Positions 12,923-23,598 of a stretch of 53,767 bases of DNA are shown here, piece after piece (position 1 is the first letter of the stretch; each line of letters begins with the position of its first letter). The notes beneath the pieces are model-generated. The model did not search any database, was not told where the DNA came from, and saw nothing but the letters and a program-made list of their open reading frames with translations. The translations under genes and the position numbers were made by a program. Origin of the DNA: Geosiphon pyriformis. Taxonomy: Eukaryota; Glomeromycota; Glomeromycetes; Archaeosporales; Geosiphonaceae. The DNA lies in assembly GCA_016748015.1 (NCBI GenBank), contig JAAOMT010000341.1, positions 1-53,767 on the forward strand. Reading direction: 5' to 3'.

Positions 12923-14701
12923 TTATGTGGTTGAGTGAATGCGATATTTCTCATTTTGCGAATCATCATCTAATCCTGAGTCTATCGGGGACGATGTAAT
13001 ACCATCTATATCGTGCCGTACAGTATCTGATTTTATACTCGAATTGCCTGCCTCCCACTTCGGATGGCAAACAATTTGTATACCGGCATAATAGAAGTAC
13101 CAACAAATCACCCCAACTACCATTAAAATCACGCTTGTTATGTATGGAAGATAATAAGAGTAGGTTGATTTCTTAGGATCTTGAGGGCAACCTTCTATTT
13201 TTCTAATTTGGCAGTTAACAATCATATCCGTTTTGTTGTCATTATTTTGTGGCGAATTCTGACCTTGATTATTCGCAGCAAAGGCAGCAAAAAAAATGAA
13301 TGACGCGAAAATTACAAAGCCAATCAGCACGGCTTTTGGCACAAATTGCCTTCTAATTGCTCCTCTTTGTCGTAATATCTTGCAAAAAAAAATTTGAAAA
13401 TTGAAATATATTTAATTGAAAGAAATAATATTTGTTTAACGATTTTGAATTATGCTTACCAATAAACCAAGAACAGTAAGACCGTAGTAAAACCAAGCGG
13501 AATGTTGAGATACGGAAACTAAAAACTTGAAAGGATCACTGCCTGGACAAAAAATTATAATCAATGAGCCCCATATAGCTTGGATCGCCTAGAATAAAAT
13601 TTTCAAGATTTTTCAGAATTCTCACTATAAAGGCTTAAAGTTTTATATTTTAAGCTATTTAATTTCTTACCAATGCATTTAAAGGAGTATCTGTTCGGGG
13701 ATTCCATTTTCTAAGCTTAGTTGAAAAGAAAGGGATATAGTCTCGATGTGCTGCGGCCACAATAATTCGTGAACCTGTAGACACCATGACTGCCAGCGCC
13801 CCTAAAGCTGATAAAGGAATAAAACCTGCCAGTATTCGGGCTGCAGTTATACCTCCAACAGCGATTGCCAATTGACCACCAATTATTTCGTTGAGTCCTG
13901 AGCCAGATTTTGTAGCCATTTCATAGGGTATAGTTGTGTATGCAATATTGGCCATTATATCTAAAGTCAAAAAGAATCGTATTTAAGATTATAGTTTAAA
14001 ATAATCTTTTTATATTTAAAGAGATAAAAAATGCTCAACTAGTTTTTTTCTTATATAAAATTCTCAAAAGAACAACACTCAAACCATTAGAAACTTGAAG
14101 CGATCCTCTCGGATCAAATTCATCTAGTGTGTCTTTTAATTTTAATTAAAAAAATTTAGCTCTTGAAATTATTTGGTTCTCGATGAAAAAAGAGAATAAA
14201 GAAATTTATACAATTCAGGTTATTCCATCCATTATATGCAAAAAGCACAGGTAACATCGAAGAGATAAAAGAGCTTGGAGTAAATTTTGCGTCTGTAAAT
14301 TAATTTTGTCAGTTGTGGTTTCCTCAATCACGGATCGATTGCTTAATGAAAATAAAGCCAATAAGTGAAACTGCAAGAAGAGTCAAGATCTTAATAATCG
14401 CCAAGGTTTGATTTATTCGATTAGCCCATTTGTTCGACAGCATGTGATAGGCCGTAATTCCAAGTACAGCGGCTATTGATATTATTCGTATTCGCCTGTG
14501 GAAATTCTCAATTTCATTCAAAAACGAAATTTGAAGAAAAATCAATAAATTTTAGTTTCTTACCAAAACTTACGAGTTTTTAGAGACCCTTCTGGATGCA
14601 GATTATTTGAAGCTCCACATGCTTTATGAGCAGTAAACGCGTATATTAAGTATTGGGCGAAGATATTCGCATCGGCCGTGATAGAACCAGGTCGTATTAT
14701 A

Positions 14702-15307
14702 CAGAGGGTGTCCAAAAGTTTCCGAACAAACTTTGGAGTAACATTCCACATGCTTGAATAATTAGAAAAGCACGAGTTTATTAGTAAATAAAGTTAGTTA
14801 ATTATTTAATTACGCGTTTTTTATTTTTTAAACACGCGTGTATAATGTTTTTTCGCGACGCGCATAATCGATTTTATTCATACTCGTTTTTTTATAAAAA
14901 TGAAATGTAACGCGCATATAAGATTTTTTCGTCGTTTTTATTAAAACGAAATGGGAGCAAAAAAAGAATTAACGATTGCTTAACGTAATACTATATGCTT
15001 ATTACAACAGCATGGCAAGAAATATCGTGATATTGCCAACATAGTCAATCGCAGCTTGACAACAGTTTCGGATAAAATAAAACGATTTAAAGAAACTGGT
15101 TCAATTGATTCAAGACCTCGTTCAGGACGTCCACGTTTATTTACTCACCAAAAATATCGCCGACTTAAACGTTTAGTAACACTTAATGGAAAAATTTAGA
15201 AAATTACTATAAAATTATAAATATGTTGTTTATTTTGTTTTATTTTATAAAAAAATAAATATTATTGTTAAATAAAATCTTGTTCGGAAACTTTTGGACA
15301 CCCTCTG
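14702..15307 (+). mobile_element. 606-bp non-autonomous Tc1/mariner-type element
   Basis: Perfect 28-bp terminal inverted repeats begin CAGAGGGTGTCC and are flanked by a TA target-site duplication (14700-14701 and 15308-15309), the signature of Tc1/mariner insertion. At 606 bp it is less than half the length of a complete element and keeps only the start of a transposase gene, so it is an internally deleted, non-autonomous copy. Its identical repeats suggest recent mobility. It lies in permease copy A with the TA duplication forming the first two bases of exon 4. Confidence 0.92.
14951..15199 (+). pseudogene. Tc1-type transposase N-terminal helix-turn-helix fragment
   Basis: Eighty-two codons from an ATG with one internal TAA at codon 11. 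The remainder reads as a Tc1 paired-type DNA-binding domain: KYRDIANIVNRSLTTVSDKI is the first helix-turn-helix, followed by RFKETGSIDSRPRSGRPR, the characteristic linker. The frame ends at a TAG shortly after the second HTH begins, and no DDE catalytic domain follows before the right terminal repeat. It therefore cannot encode an active transposase, but may show which autonomous family mobilised the element. Confidence 0.88.
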
Positions 15308-16202
15308 TACTAAAAAAAGGGAATAAAATAATTAATTAGCAAACTTGAAAATAGGCTTGAGAAAAGTTATGTAAATTTACACTATCATAGAGAAGCTGAA
15401 AATATAACTAAATAAATATGGAGGATGGGGAAATCCATTTTTTAAATAAACTACTTCTCTTCCTCCATCCTTAATTGAGCTTCCCAGCTAAGGAAAAGAA
15501 TTTTAAATTCTTAAAGTAACTAATTTTATGAAAGAACCACTTCATAAAGATTATTTAAGAAATAAATTTTTTATTAATCCTGCCATAACAAACCTCAACA
15601 TATGATAAAGAGCCGAATAAAGAGACGAATGCTCCTAATATCCAATAAATTAAAGCCATTCCTGGTGATCCAGCTTCATTTAAAGATAAAGATTATAAAA
15701 GATAATCTTGAGTTCTAATTCTGAATTGAAATTAAACCATCAAGAACTTACCTGATGATAGAACTAATCCCGGTGTTGAAAAGATCCCGGCGCCTATCAT
15801 GTTGTTAGAATTATTTCCAATACCGCTGAGAGTCGTTAAAAATCTATTTCTTTGTGGAATTTCGTTATAAGGGTGAATCTCATGAGCCATTTTGTAATTA
15901 TATAATCAATAATGAATACTCTGGAGATAAATTGATAAAATCTTCTTAAGATGCATACTATATATAAGGAAAATTGAGTTAAAGGACATTAAGGTTATAA
16001 AATACAAATAATCAATTTAACCAGAATAAACAAATTTCTCCAACCATTATTTTATCCTAAATAGGTAAAAACGGTGACATTAGATTATAAATTAGGGTTT
16101 ACAAAGAGTAAATGAAAATTTAAATGGTACATCTTGTTGAATTTTTTGTAGTTTGCATTAACCAAAAAAAAAAAAAAAATTTCGTTAAGATCTATTTTTG
16201 TA

Positions 16203-16233
16203 AAATTCGAACCTGACTTTCAGGTTCGAATTT
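16203..16233. repeat. 13-bp perfect inverted repeat (hairpin)
   Basis: Arms aaattcgaacctg (16203-16215) and its exact reverse complement (16221-16233) are separated by a 5-base loop. It lies about 70 bp from a Tc1 transposase C-terminal remnant and may be a terminal-repeat relic of that element. It is not a tRNA despite the ggttcgaat string, as no cloverleaf can be drawn around it. Confidence 0.75.
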
Positions 16234-16301
16234 ATTTCTCTTTTGTAACCATTAGAATCTTTAAATAATCTACATAGTAAAGAATATGTTATTTATTCTA
16301 C

Positions 16302-16400
16302 TTATTCACAATAATATGCTTCTATTACATTACCATCTTTAGCCTTTATAACATCTGCTATTCTATTGGGCATGGATTCAATAAGTCTCGATTTCAATAT
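16302..16400 (-). pseudogene. Tc1/mariner transposase C-terminal remnant
   Basis: The minus strand reads LIESMPNRIADVIKAKDGN and ends at a TAA. The S-M-P-x-R-I-x-x-V-I-K-A-K-x-G pattern is the usual C-terminus of Tc1-like transposases. Sequence farther upstream on the same strand (to about 16560) has scattered stops and frame changes. It is an eroded element in the upstream region of permease copy A. Confidence 0.7.
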
Positions 16401-16849
16401 TATTCAAATGTGTTGAATTGTTTCCCAGTATATATAATTGAAAAAAAATCTTTTCTTGAATCAATTGTCATAATAAGAAACGCGACCACCTTGAGCGAAC
16501 TTATTATTTCTTTTCTCGTTTGCTCATTCATTAATAATCGATCATTATTTGATCGTCAATTCAATCGTAAAAATCATAATTAAAGTAATATATATAAATT
16601 TTTGTGAGCCAATATATATGCTAAAAGTATAAAAAATATTAACGAGAAAATTTTACATGATAGGATAAATCTTTCAAATTTCATATAAAGCTTATTTCTC
16701 TCATCACTTTTAAATTACTTTTTTTTGAGTGATTTTCTTATGAATTTAAAATTTTAATTTAATATCAAAGGGTGCCAAATTATTAATACCTACCAAAGAT
16801 ATTTTTTTGATTTAAGGTATCTTTAGAAAACTGGATCTTTGAAAAAATT

Positions 16850-16980
16850 ATCTCAACTTTGGATAAAAGGCGTGCATTGTCAGTCCCGAGAATATAGTTA
16901 AGATGTTACAACATAATCTTCGTCTGGATTCTTGCCTTTTTTAAAAAAGTGACAATGCAAAACGGAAATAGAAAATGAAT
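16850..16980 (+). repeat. permease-upstream repeat, copy 2
   Basis: Diverged match to the sequences at 11860-12030 and (inverted) 31180-31420. It shares a GTGCATTGTCA block, an ACATAATCTTCGT block and a TTGCCTTTTTTAAAAAAGTG block in the same order. It lies about 350-450 bp upstream of permease fragment C on the same strand. Confidence 0.6.
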
Positions 16981-17309
16981 TTTTCAAATTGGTAGAGTAT
17001 GAATGAAAACTTATATCAACAGAGTTTAGATCAGGTAATTTTAATTAGTTTGCAAGAAAGTATTTTCTAAACCTAATTTCCTTGATTCTATTTTCTTCAT
17101 ATCTAATATGCGCCCAAAAAGAATTTTCTCAATTTAATTCCTAAGAGTGCTCACTAAAGTTCTTAATTTTAATTGAAAATTTTGAACCGACTACACGCCA
17201 ACAAAATGACTCCAACACCTTTAGCTGTTGAAAGTAGCTTTCATACTAATAGGAGAGACCTTAGCGAAACTCAAAAAAAAAAGATTTTTAAGAATACCAA
17301 GTGTTGCGG

Positions 17310-17945
17310 CGAACAAATTTAACCATATGATCAATGCTGGAATATTTTCAACAGCAGGATTAGGTAATCCTTTGATGGTTTAATTTCAATTTAGGATTAA
17401 AATTAGGATTCAAATTATAAAAAGATAATCTTTATCCTCCTTTTATCTTTAAATGAAGCTGGATCACTTGGAATCTAAATATATTGGCCAACTTCATACA
17501 CAATTATATGCTATGATCATGTTGTAAATTCTGGTTAAGGGGTGAACAAATAATTGGTGGTCAATTGACATTCTTTGTTAGAGGTGCAAACACGGCTCGA
17601 AAACTAGCAATTTTTATCACCTTATTCGCTGTCTGTTGTCTATAGACTCACGAATCATTGTAGTTGCAGCACATCGAGAATATATCCTTTTTTTTCACCA
17701 ATACTCAGGAAATGGAATATACGAACAGATATTCCTGTAAATGCATTGGTAAAAAATCAAATGGTTTAATTTATGAAAATTTAAGTCTCTATAGCGAGAT
17801 CTATATCATTTTTTACTTTAGGCGGCCCAAGCTATATGGTGCTTGTTGATTAAATACTTTGTTCTAACTAATTATCCTTTTAAGTTTTTGAATTCTCTAT
17901 TCGAATATTCTGCCTGGTTTTACTATAGTCTTACTGTTCTTAAGT
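17310..17945 (+). pseudogene. amino-acid permease copy C, eroded fragment
   Basis: A third copy of the permease family, in the opposite orientation to A and B. It retains pieces in order: the end of exon 1 (GIFSTAGLG-like), intron 1 with a strongly similar sequence, the start of exon 2 (AGSLG), then parts of exon 7 (EQIIGGQLT, and RIIVAAAHREY), intron 7 and exon 8 (AQAIWCLL, then WFYYSLTVL). Exons 3-6 are missing and several frame breaks and stops are present (for example after DCCL-like codons near 17640). It cannot encode a transporter. The intron 7 region matches copy B closely, which places C nearer to B there. Confidence 0.78.
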
Positions 17946-18997
17946 ATAATTCAAAATGGCTAAATAAATATATAACTTTTTATAATCAAATACCATTCCA
18001 ACTTTAAAATTTCTTTTGCAATATATTATGCCAAAGAGGAACAATTCAAAGGCAATTAGTGCTGAGTAACTTTTTCAGTTTAGTTGCATTTATTTTTTCG
18101 CTGTTTTGTTTCGGATAACAGAGGTCACAATTCGAAATAGAATAATAGCAATACGACTATTACTATTATTATTATTATTATTATTATTATTAGGGACGAC
18201 AAGGTAACTTGCTCTTCATACTCTGAGAATTCAAGTATGATAGAAATTTTTGTTGGAGCAATTTTTGGTACTTCTTTTGGCAACCAATAGTATTGCACCT
18301 ATTCGAAGTTTACATTTTTAAAGAATATAATAGTGAAAGCAACTATCCAGTTCTCATTTTATTTGGAACTAATGAATATACTTTTACTTTTCAATTGCCA
18401 TGATTTTTATATTTATTCAGTTTCATATTGGTAATTAATAAATTATAATCTCCACAAAAAATAATGGCCATACTATGTCTTTAAATACAGTATTAAATAC
18501 AGTTTAAAGATGGTTAATTGATTTTTTTATAATATTCAGAGAACAGTTTTCTAATATAATTTTGAAGATATTAAAATTATTCTTAAATTATCAAAATTAA
18601 AATAAGTCAAAAAGAAAATTCAATATATATATATCAAAAAAACTATTTTAAGGAAAAAAAAATATCTCAAATATTGATGATTCTAAAAAAAAAAAAAATT
18701 TAACTATTTAATATTATGAAATTAAAATTTTTATATAAAATTAAACATTATTACTTTTCGTGAGAATTACAGTAACAAAGTAAGTAAGTAAGTAAGTAAG
18801 TAAAAAAAAAAAAAGAATATTTTTCTGTTATAATTATTTAATATATTAAAATAAAAAATTTATAACAATTTTTTACCATTTTTTTTTGATCATTTCACAT
18901 TTTTAAATTTATAAACAAGTTATTTCTAAAAATAAATATAATCTAAAAATCTAGTTTAACAGCAAATTTTTTCTTTCATAATAATTAATAATAATTA

Positions 18998-19040
18998 ATC
19001 ATAATAATAATAATAATAATACTAATACTAATAATAATTG

Positions 19041-19093
<53 letters not shown>

Positions 19094-19116
19094 TGATAAT
19101 AATAATAATAATAATT
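18998..19116. repeat. TAA/AAT trinucleotide microsatellite
   Basis: About 120 bp of nearly pure AAT/TAA units with occasional TTGA interruptions, the longest microsatellite in the window. Similar but shorter arrays occur at about 18158-18192, 23767-23830, 24884-24904 and 48719-48776. Confidence 0.9.
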
Positions 19117-21894
19117 AAAACCACTTTAAATAAAATAAAAAAATAAAAACCTTTAATTAAAATAAAAATTTAAAAAAGAATTAAAATAGTTTTATTTATT
19201 GGTATATATATCAAAAAAAAAGCTTTTTTACTTTTAATAAGATAAAATAAAATAAAAATATGGTTACAAATGAGCAATAAAAAAGTAAAAATTCCCCTCC
19301 CCCTCCGTTATAAAGTTTTATAATAATTTAATGTAATCAATTGAATTTTGAATAATCAATATTATAATAATAATAATGTTTTTATATCAAAAAGACAAAA
19401 TAAGGTATAAAAAAAGTTATTAATAAATTGCGTATAAAATAAATGGTTTAAATATTTAAGAGTTTAAAAATACACAAAAAAACTGTTAGCCTCAAAATTT
19501 TATTCATTACAGGGATGGAGTATTAAAAATCACAAGATTGACTGCGCGATGATTTTATTGAAATTTTTTTTTTCGAAAGCCTCTCATCAAGTGGCTTTTG
19601 TGTTACTCAATCTTCCCCAATGTAGTAATGAATTGTTTGCATCAAGGCAATTTCATTAGATTATCATTTTTAAAAATCTAAGCCATATTCAACAGCTTCA
19701 TTTGTGAGTATATTATGACTTCACGAAAATATACTAATTCCTTTGAATATTAATTTTAACAAAAATGATGATTTCCTAAGATTCCATATTGATATAAGCT
19801 TGTTGTACTCGAGGTATCACGTGTTCAATATAAAGTTTACCTTAATTTCGGAAAAACCGGATCTTTTTAAACACAAAATTGAGCGCCAATCTTTGTCTAA
19901 TCTTGCGTATCAATTTTAACTAAAAGATGTTTTTGATTCTCAAAAAATACTTGAAAAATAAATTTTTGAGTTACCACAACGTGAGGCAGCTTCATTTCAT
20001 ATCCTTTCATTAAAAAATGAATTTTTTGAAAGAAAACTTTTAAAGAGATAAACTACCTTTTATTTGTTTGAAATATTCCGAAATTTTGCAGGAAAAAGAT
20101 CAAAAAATTTTTTTTATTATATATATATATATATATATATGAATATTAGTCGAGATGAGAGTCGATGATAATCAAAGTTGATTTTTCCCATCTTTCAATT
20201 CTGAAAATAGATTAGCTTAAAAAAATTTGTGGTCTATGATCAGAGAGCTGATAGAACAAAGAAAAACTTTTTGTAGAACGTACACAAACAAACAATATTT
20301 ATATATATAACGTCAATCACACCCTTAAATAATGATAAACTTTTGTTATTACTATTATTATTAATGAATTTTAATTTTATTACCGGATTATCATTTCCGT
20401 TATGTGTAACATACAAACCAAGTTTTTTTTTTTGACTTTTTCTCTATATCTTTTGTAGTTCGAAAAATTAATCTAATTCGACTTTGGAAAATGACGCATG
20501 TGCATTAGTCAAATGATGGCTATGCAAAAAGAGGCTCCCCATCAATCGAATCATATTTAAAATGATTTCAAACAACTTTATTAGATAAGAACACGATCCT
20601 TCCTAACTAATTATCACATTTTACATATATTTTGAATTTTATTAGATTTAGAAAACCCCTATTTGTGCACATGATTTGAATGTTACAAATTAAAAAAAAA
20701 TTTAATCCCTAATCTGATTAATAATATTCTTGGTGCTAAGATTTTTTTGACATGACTTGGAGAAACCATGTTTTTCTTATCGGTAGAATAACAGGCTTAG
20801 TAATAATTTATCGTTTCCTCCAAGACAATATTCTTGTTTAAACTGTTTTCAAATAGTAAAAAAGATTATTTTATAAATTTGAATCTATTATATCTCACAA
20901 ATTCAAGCACGAGATAATGTTTTTACAAAGATTATAATGCTCCTGATATCCCCCCCCCCCTCCCCCAGATATGCATATATATTTTTTACATTAAAACTGT
21001 TTAATCTGTAAAAACATTGGCTTTTGCTTTTGATGACTTAAAATTTGATGAATTAACATTTGATGAATTAACATTTTGATGAATTAACACTTGGCAATGA
21101 GCTTTTAGCCATTTCCAAAGGACACCTAGAATTTCGCCAAAAATTTTCATTAAATAAAATTTTAGTATTGAGAATAGTTTTAGGTATTAAAAGTAAAGGA
21201 AAACAATTTTATAGACTAATATTTTTCACACAAGTAAATGAGAATGTATATTTTTTTCACTGATATATTTTGAATTAACAAAAAATTTCAGAATTTAATT
21301 TTTCATTTTATATTAAACTAATTCATTGAAAATAATTTTATGAGAAAACGATTTTTATGTTAAAAGATGTATACACAATTAAGATCACAATTGACATTTT
21401 TCCAAAAAGTTTTATTATTATTTGATTATTATTATTTGATTATCATTATTTGATTATCATTATTTGATTATTTTTATTATTTTTATTTTTTGAACACTTA
21501 TTATTGAAACCAATCTTGAAAATAAAAAAAATTTAAATAAAAAAAATGAATTCTAAAGAAATAAATTGGTATATTTTTAAAGTTCTACAGAATAATACAA
21601 AATCTTTTTTTTTTCCTTTATTTCTACGAAGAATATCAACAAGTGAATGACAAATTGTTTAAAATTGATTTGCTTTTATCCCATACACACAAATTTAATT
21701 ATAAAAATTATGTCATGTAAATATCATGTGAAATAAAAATGAAAATTCTTTTAGAAAATATTATGGAATATTTTTAAAATCAAAAAAAACCCCCACCCAC
21801 AAAATTAAAACTTTTTACTTGAAAAAAATATTTTGAATAAAATCAAATGTACCTTCAACTTATTTTTTTCTTTTTGGAATTTAATAGGTAATTT

Positions 21895-21929
21895 TATGAA
21901 CAGCAGCTTGCTTGCAGCTGCTGTTCATA
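21895..21929. repeat. 14-bp perfect palindrome with 7-base loop
   Basis: Arms tatgaacagcagct (21895-21908) and its exact reverse complement (21916-21929) surround the loop tgcttgc. It is the most GC-rich structure in this part of an AT-rich spacer and would form a stable hairpin in DNA or RNA. No associated gene, terminal-repeat partner or target duplication is visible. Confidence 0.85.
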
Positions 21930-22977
21930 GTATGATCTTAGAATTCCATGTTGTGCACAATTGAACAAAAAAGCACTTCATGCTCAAATTCTATGTGTGT
22001 GACAGATGAACGCAATTGTTTCACCATTTAAAAATTAGATTTACGACATTAATATCATCTTTGGAGGGTAAAGTCTAAAAAAAAAAAATTTTTCTTTTTC
22101 TTTTTCCACTAACTTTAATTGAATTTTTTGACAAAAATTTTAATGGGGTTTAGAACTGAAAAACCTGTCCTTGTATGATCACGAGTTTAAGGGATATTTC
22201 TCTTTCAGGAGTTTCCAGGCCTATCTAAACTTTTTGCGACTTTGGTATTACTTTGAACCCATTCGTACCATTTAAGGGTAATAATTACGTAGTTTTCTTT
22301 GCTTCAAAAAAAAAAAAAAAAGGACAGATTTTCAAAAGTACAAAATTGACAGTCAACCTAAAACAAAACTCTCGTTCACAATTCTTAGCATCAGACTCTA
22401 GATTATTATGGAGCAGCCTTTTTTTGTCCTAAATTTCGTCCTAGTTTTATCAAACTCATAGATTTTGATATATAGAAAATAAAATAAATAATGAAAAAAA
22501 AACCATGTGCACAAAATTTCTTATTGTTACTAAACGCTCTCGTTTCCAATTTAAAAAAATTCCCATGATACCAGAAATTTTTCTAATATAGAATTTAAGA
22601 GATAATAAGGCAAGTTTGGTCATATTTTTCGCAAATTAATTTTGACTCGCAATCCCTATTTCAATATTGGAATGGTCAACAACTTTCAACTTACTCAAAG
22701 AAATGTTTATATCAAATTTCAGCTTGCGACTAGCGCAAAAATTTTTTAACTTTTGAATTGAAGTTTTAATAAAGGAAGAGACATTATGATACAAATGTGA
22801 AGTGAAATGTAATGAGATGAAAACTATTTACTATTAAATATTGACTACAATATACAAACTTGGAATGAACAAGGAGAAGTCAAAAAAATTCAAAATTGGG
22901 GGTTTTTTTTTGAATTTCCTAATTCAAGCCAAAAAAAAAAAAAAAATGAAAACCTTTTTACAAAATATTCATGGCCT

Positions 22978-23598
22978 TCAGAAAAATGCAGCTAACCCTT
23001 CTTTTTTTTGTCTGGCCAATTCCTCCTCATTTAACTGTCGTTCCCGTTCCCTTTCAAATTCTTGAAACTGGTTTGGACCCCATAACTCACGACATTCCTC
23101 TTTGACCTTTTTCAATAAATCACTCACAGCACTTTGTAAAGGTTTCAATTTCCACTCAATTTTCTCACACTCTTCCAATCCAGCTTTCCAGGTATCGATC
23201 GCCTGTCTTATCATATTTGGGTAATCGATAAAAAATTGTCCAATCGATACCAAATAACGTTGTTCTTCCAAATCATATAAAAATTCATGTTGTCTCGTTA
23301 ATTTCTTATGTTGCTTTTCAATGTAGTTTCCCAATTCACGTGCTTCTCCAATTTCCAAAAGAGTTTCTTCGAAACGAAGCTTTATACGTTTTATCTTTTC
23401 GTCCTTTTCAAGATTACGTTGGTTTCGTAGTTTTTCAAGTTCGTAACTACGTCGGTTTGCTCTGCGTAAAATTTCTTCGTAGGTTATGTTTCTTTTTTGA
23501 TTGTGACTTTGTAATTTTTTAGTTGATGGGTTTGAAATATTAATAGTGTTTAAAGTTTTAGTTGGTGGTGGTTTGCAAAGAGTATGTGTGGAATCCAT
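22978..23598 (-). CDS. single-exon coiled-coil protein, 206 aa, function unknown
   Basis: An uninterrupted frame from an ATG (23598) to TGA, with codon use and GC content clearly above the flanking spacer, which makes it a convincing gene. After a polar, Pro/Thr-rich N-terminus (residues 1-40), the rest is almost entirely charged helix: EEILRRANRRSYELEKLRNQ, a KIKRIKLRFEETLLEIGEA stretch and a Glu/Arg-rich end (FERERERQLNEEELARQKKE). A WGPNQFQEFERE turn with Trp and Pro separates the last two helices. There is no signal peptide or membrane segment. I do not recognise the family; a structural or cytoskeletal/meiotic scaffold role would be guesswork. The nearest genes are thousands of bases away and give no context. 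Confidence 0.72.
   Translation of the reverse strand: MDSTHTLCKPPPTKTLNTINISNPSTKKLQSHNQKRNITYEEILRRANRRSYELEKLRNQRNLEKDEKIKRIKLRFEETLLEIGEARELGNYIEKQHKKLTRQHEFLYDLEEQRYLVSIGQFFIDYPNMIRQAIDTWKAGLEECEKIEWKLKPLQSAVSDLLKKVKEECRELWGPNQFQEFERERERQLNEEELARQKKEGLAAFF

Larger units (their letters stand above)
12923..15890 (-). pseudogene. LAT-like amino-acid permease copy A, disrupted
   Basis: Paralogue of the intact permease at 28694-30973, with the same nine exons: 15890-15752, 15673-15594, 15487-15381, exon 4 ending at 14564, 14495-14212, 14132-14055, 13960-13671, 13588-13460 and 13378-12923. Segments such as MIGAGIFSTPGLVLSSG (TM1) and GSRIIVAAAHRDYIPFFS identify the APC superfamily. Lesions seen against copy B: in exon 5, two TGG Trp codons have become TGA (14324-14326, 14309-14311) and a TAC has become TAA (14300-14302); the exon 6 donor GT is AT (14053-14054); and a Tc1-like element sits on the exon 4 acceptor. 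Reading frame is otherwise kept in all exons, so inactivation looks recent. A 39-bp in-frame GT-AG segment (about 14295-14333) could in theory splice out the stops, but it is shorter than any other intron here and would not repair the donor. Confidence 0.82.
17946..22977. other. gene-poor AT-rich region with microsatellites
   Basis: Five kilobases without a supportable gene. Contains simple repeats: ATT units (about 18158-18192), AAGT units (18777-18800), a long irregular TAA array (about 18998-19116), TA units (about 20118-20140), a poly-C tract (20950-20966) and imperfect TTTGATTATTAT units (21415-21480). The 19500-20650 and 21890-22450 stretches are less AT-rich and could be old mobile-element debris; I recognise nothing in them. 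Confidence 0.6.

Noticed and set aside
16203-16233. Possible tRNA because of a ggttcgaat T-arm-like string
   Set aside because: The string is one arm of a perfect inverted repeat; no acceptor, D or anticodon arms can be drawn.
17664-17849. Plus-strand frame of 61 codons with a counterpart opposite permease B
   Set aside because: It is an out-of-frame reading of permease exon 7 and intron 7 sequence in fragment C, shared because the DNA is homologous and not because the peptide is real.
18777-18800. AAGT repeats as a possible CRISPR or telomere-like array
   Set aside because: Units are four bases with no spacers; it is an ordinary microsatellite in a eukaryotic genome.
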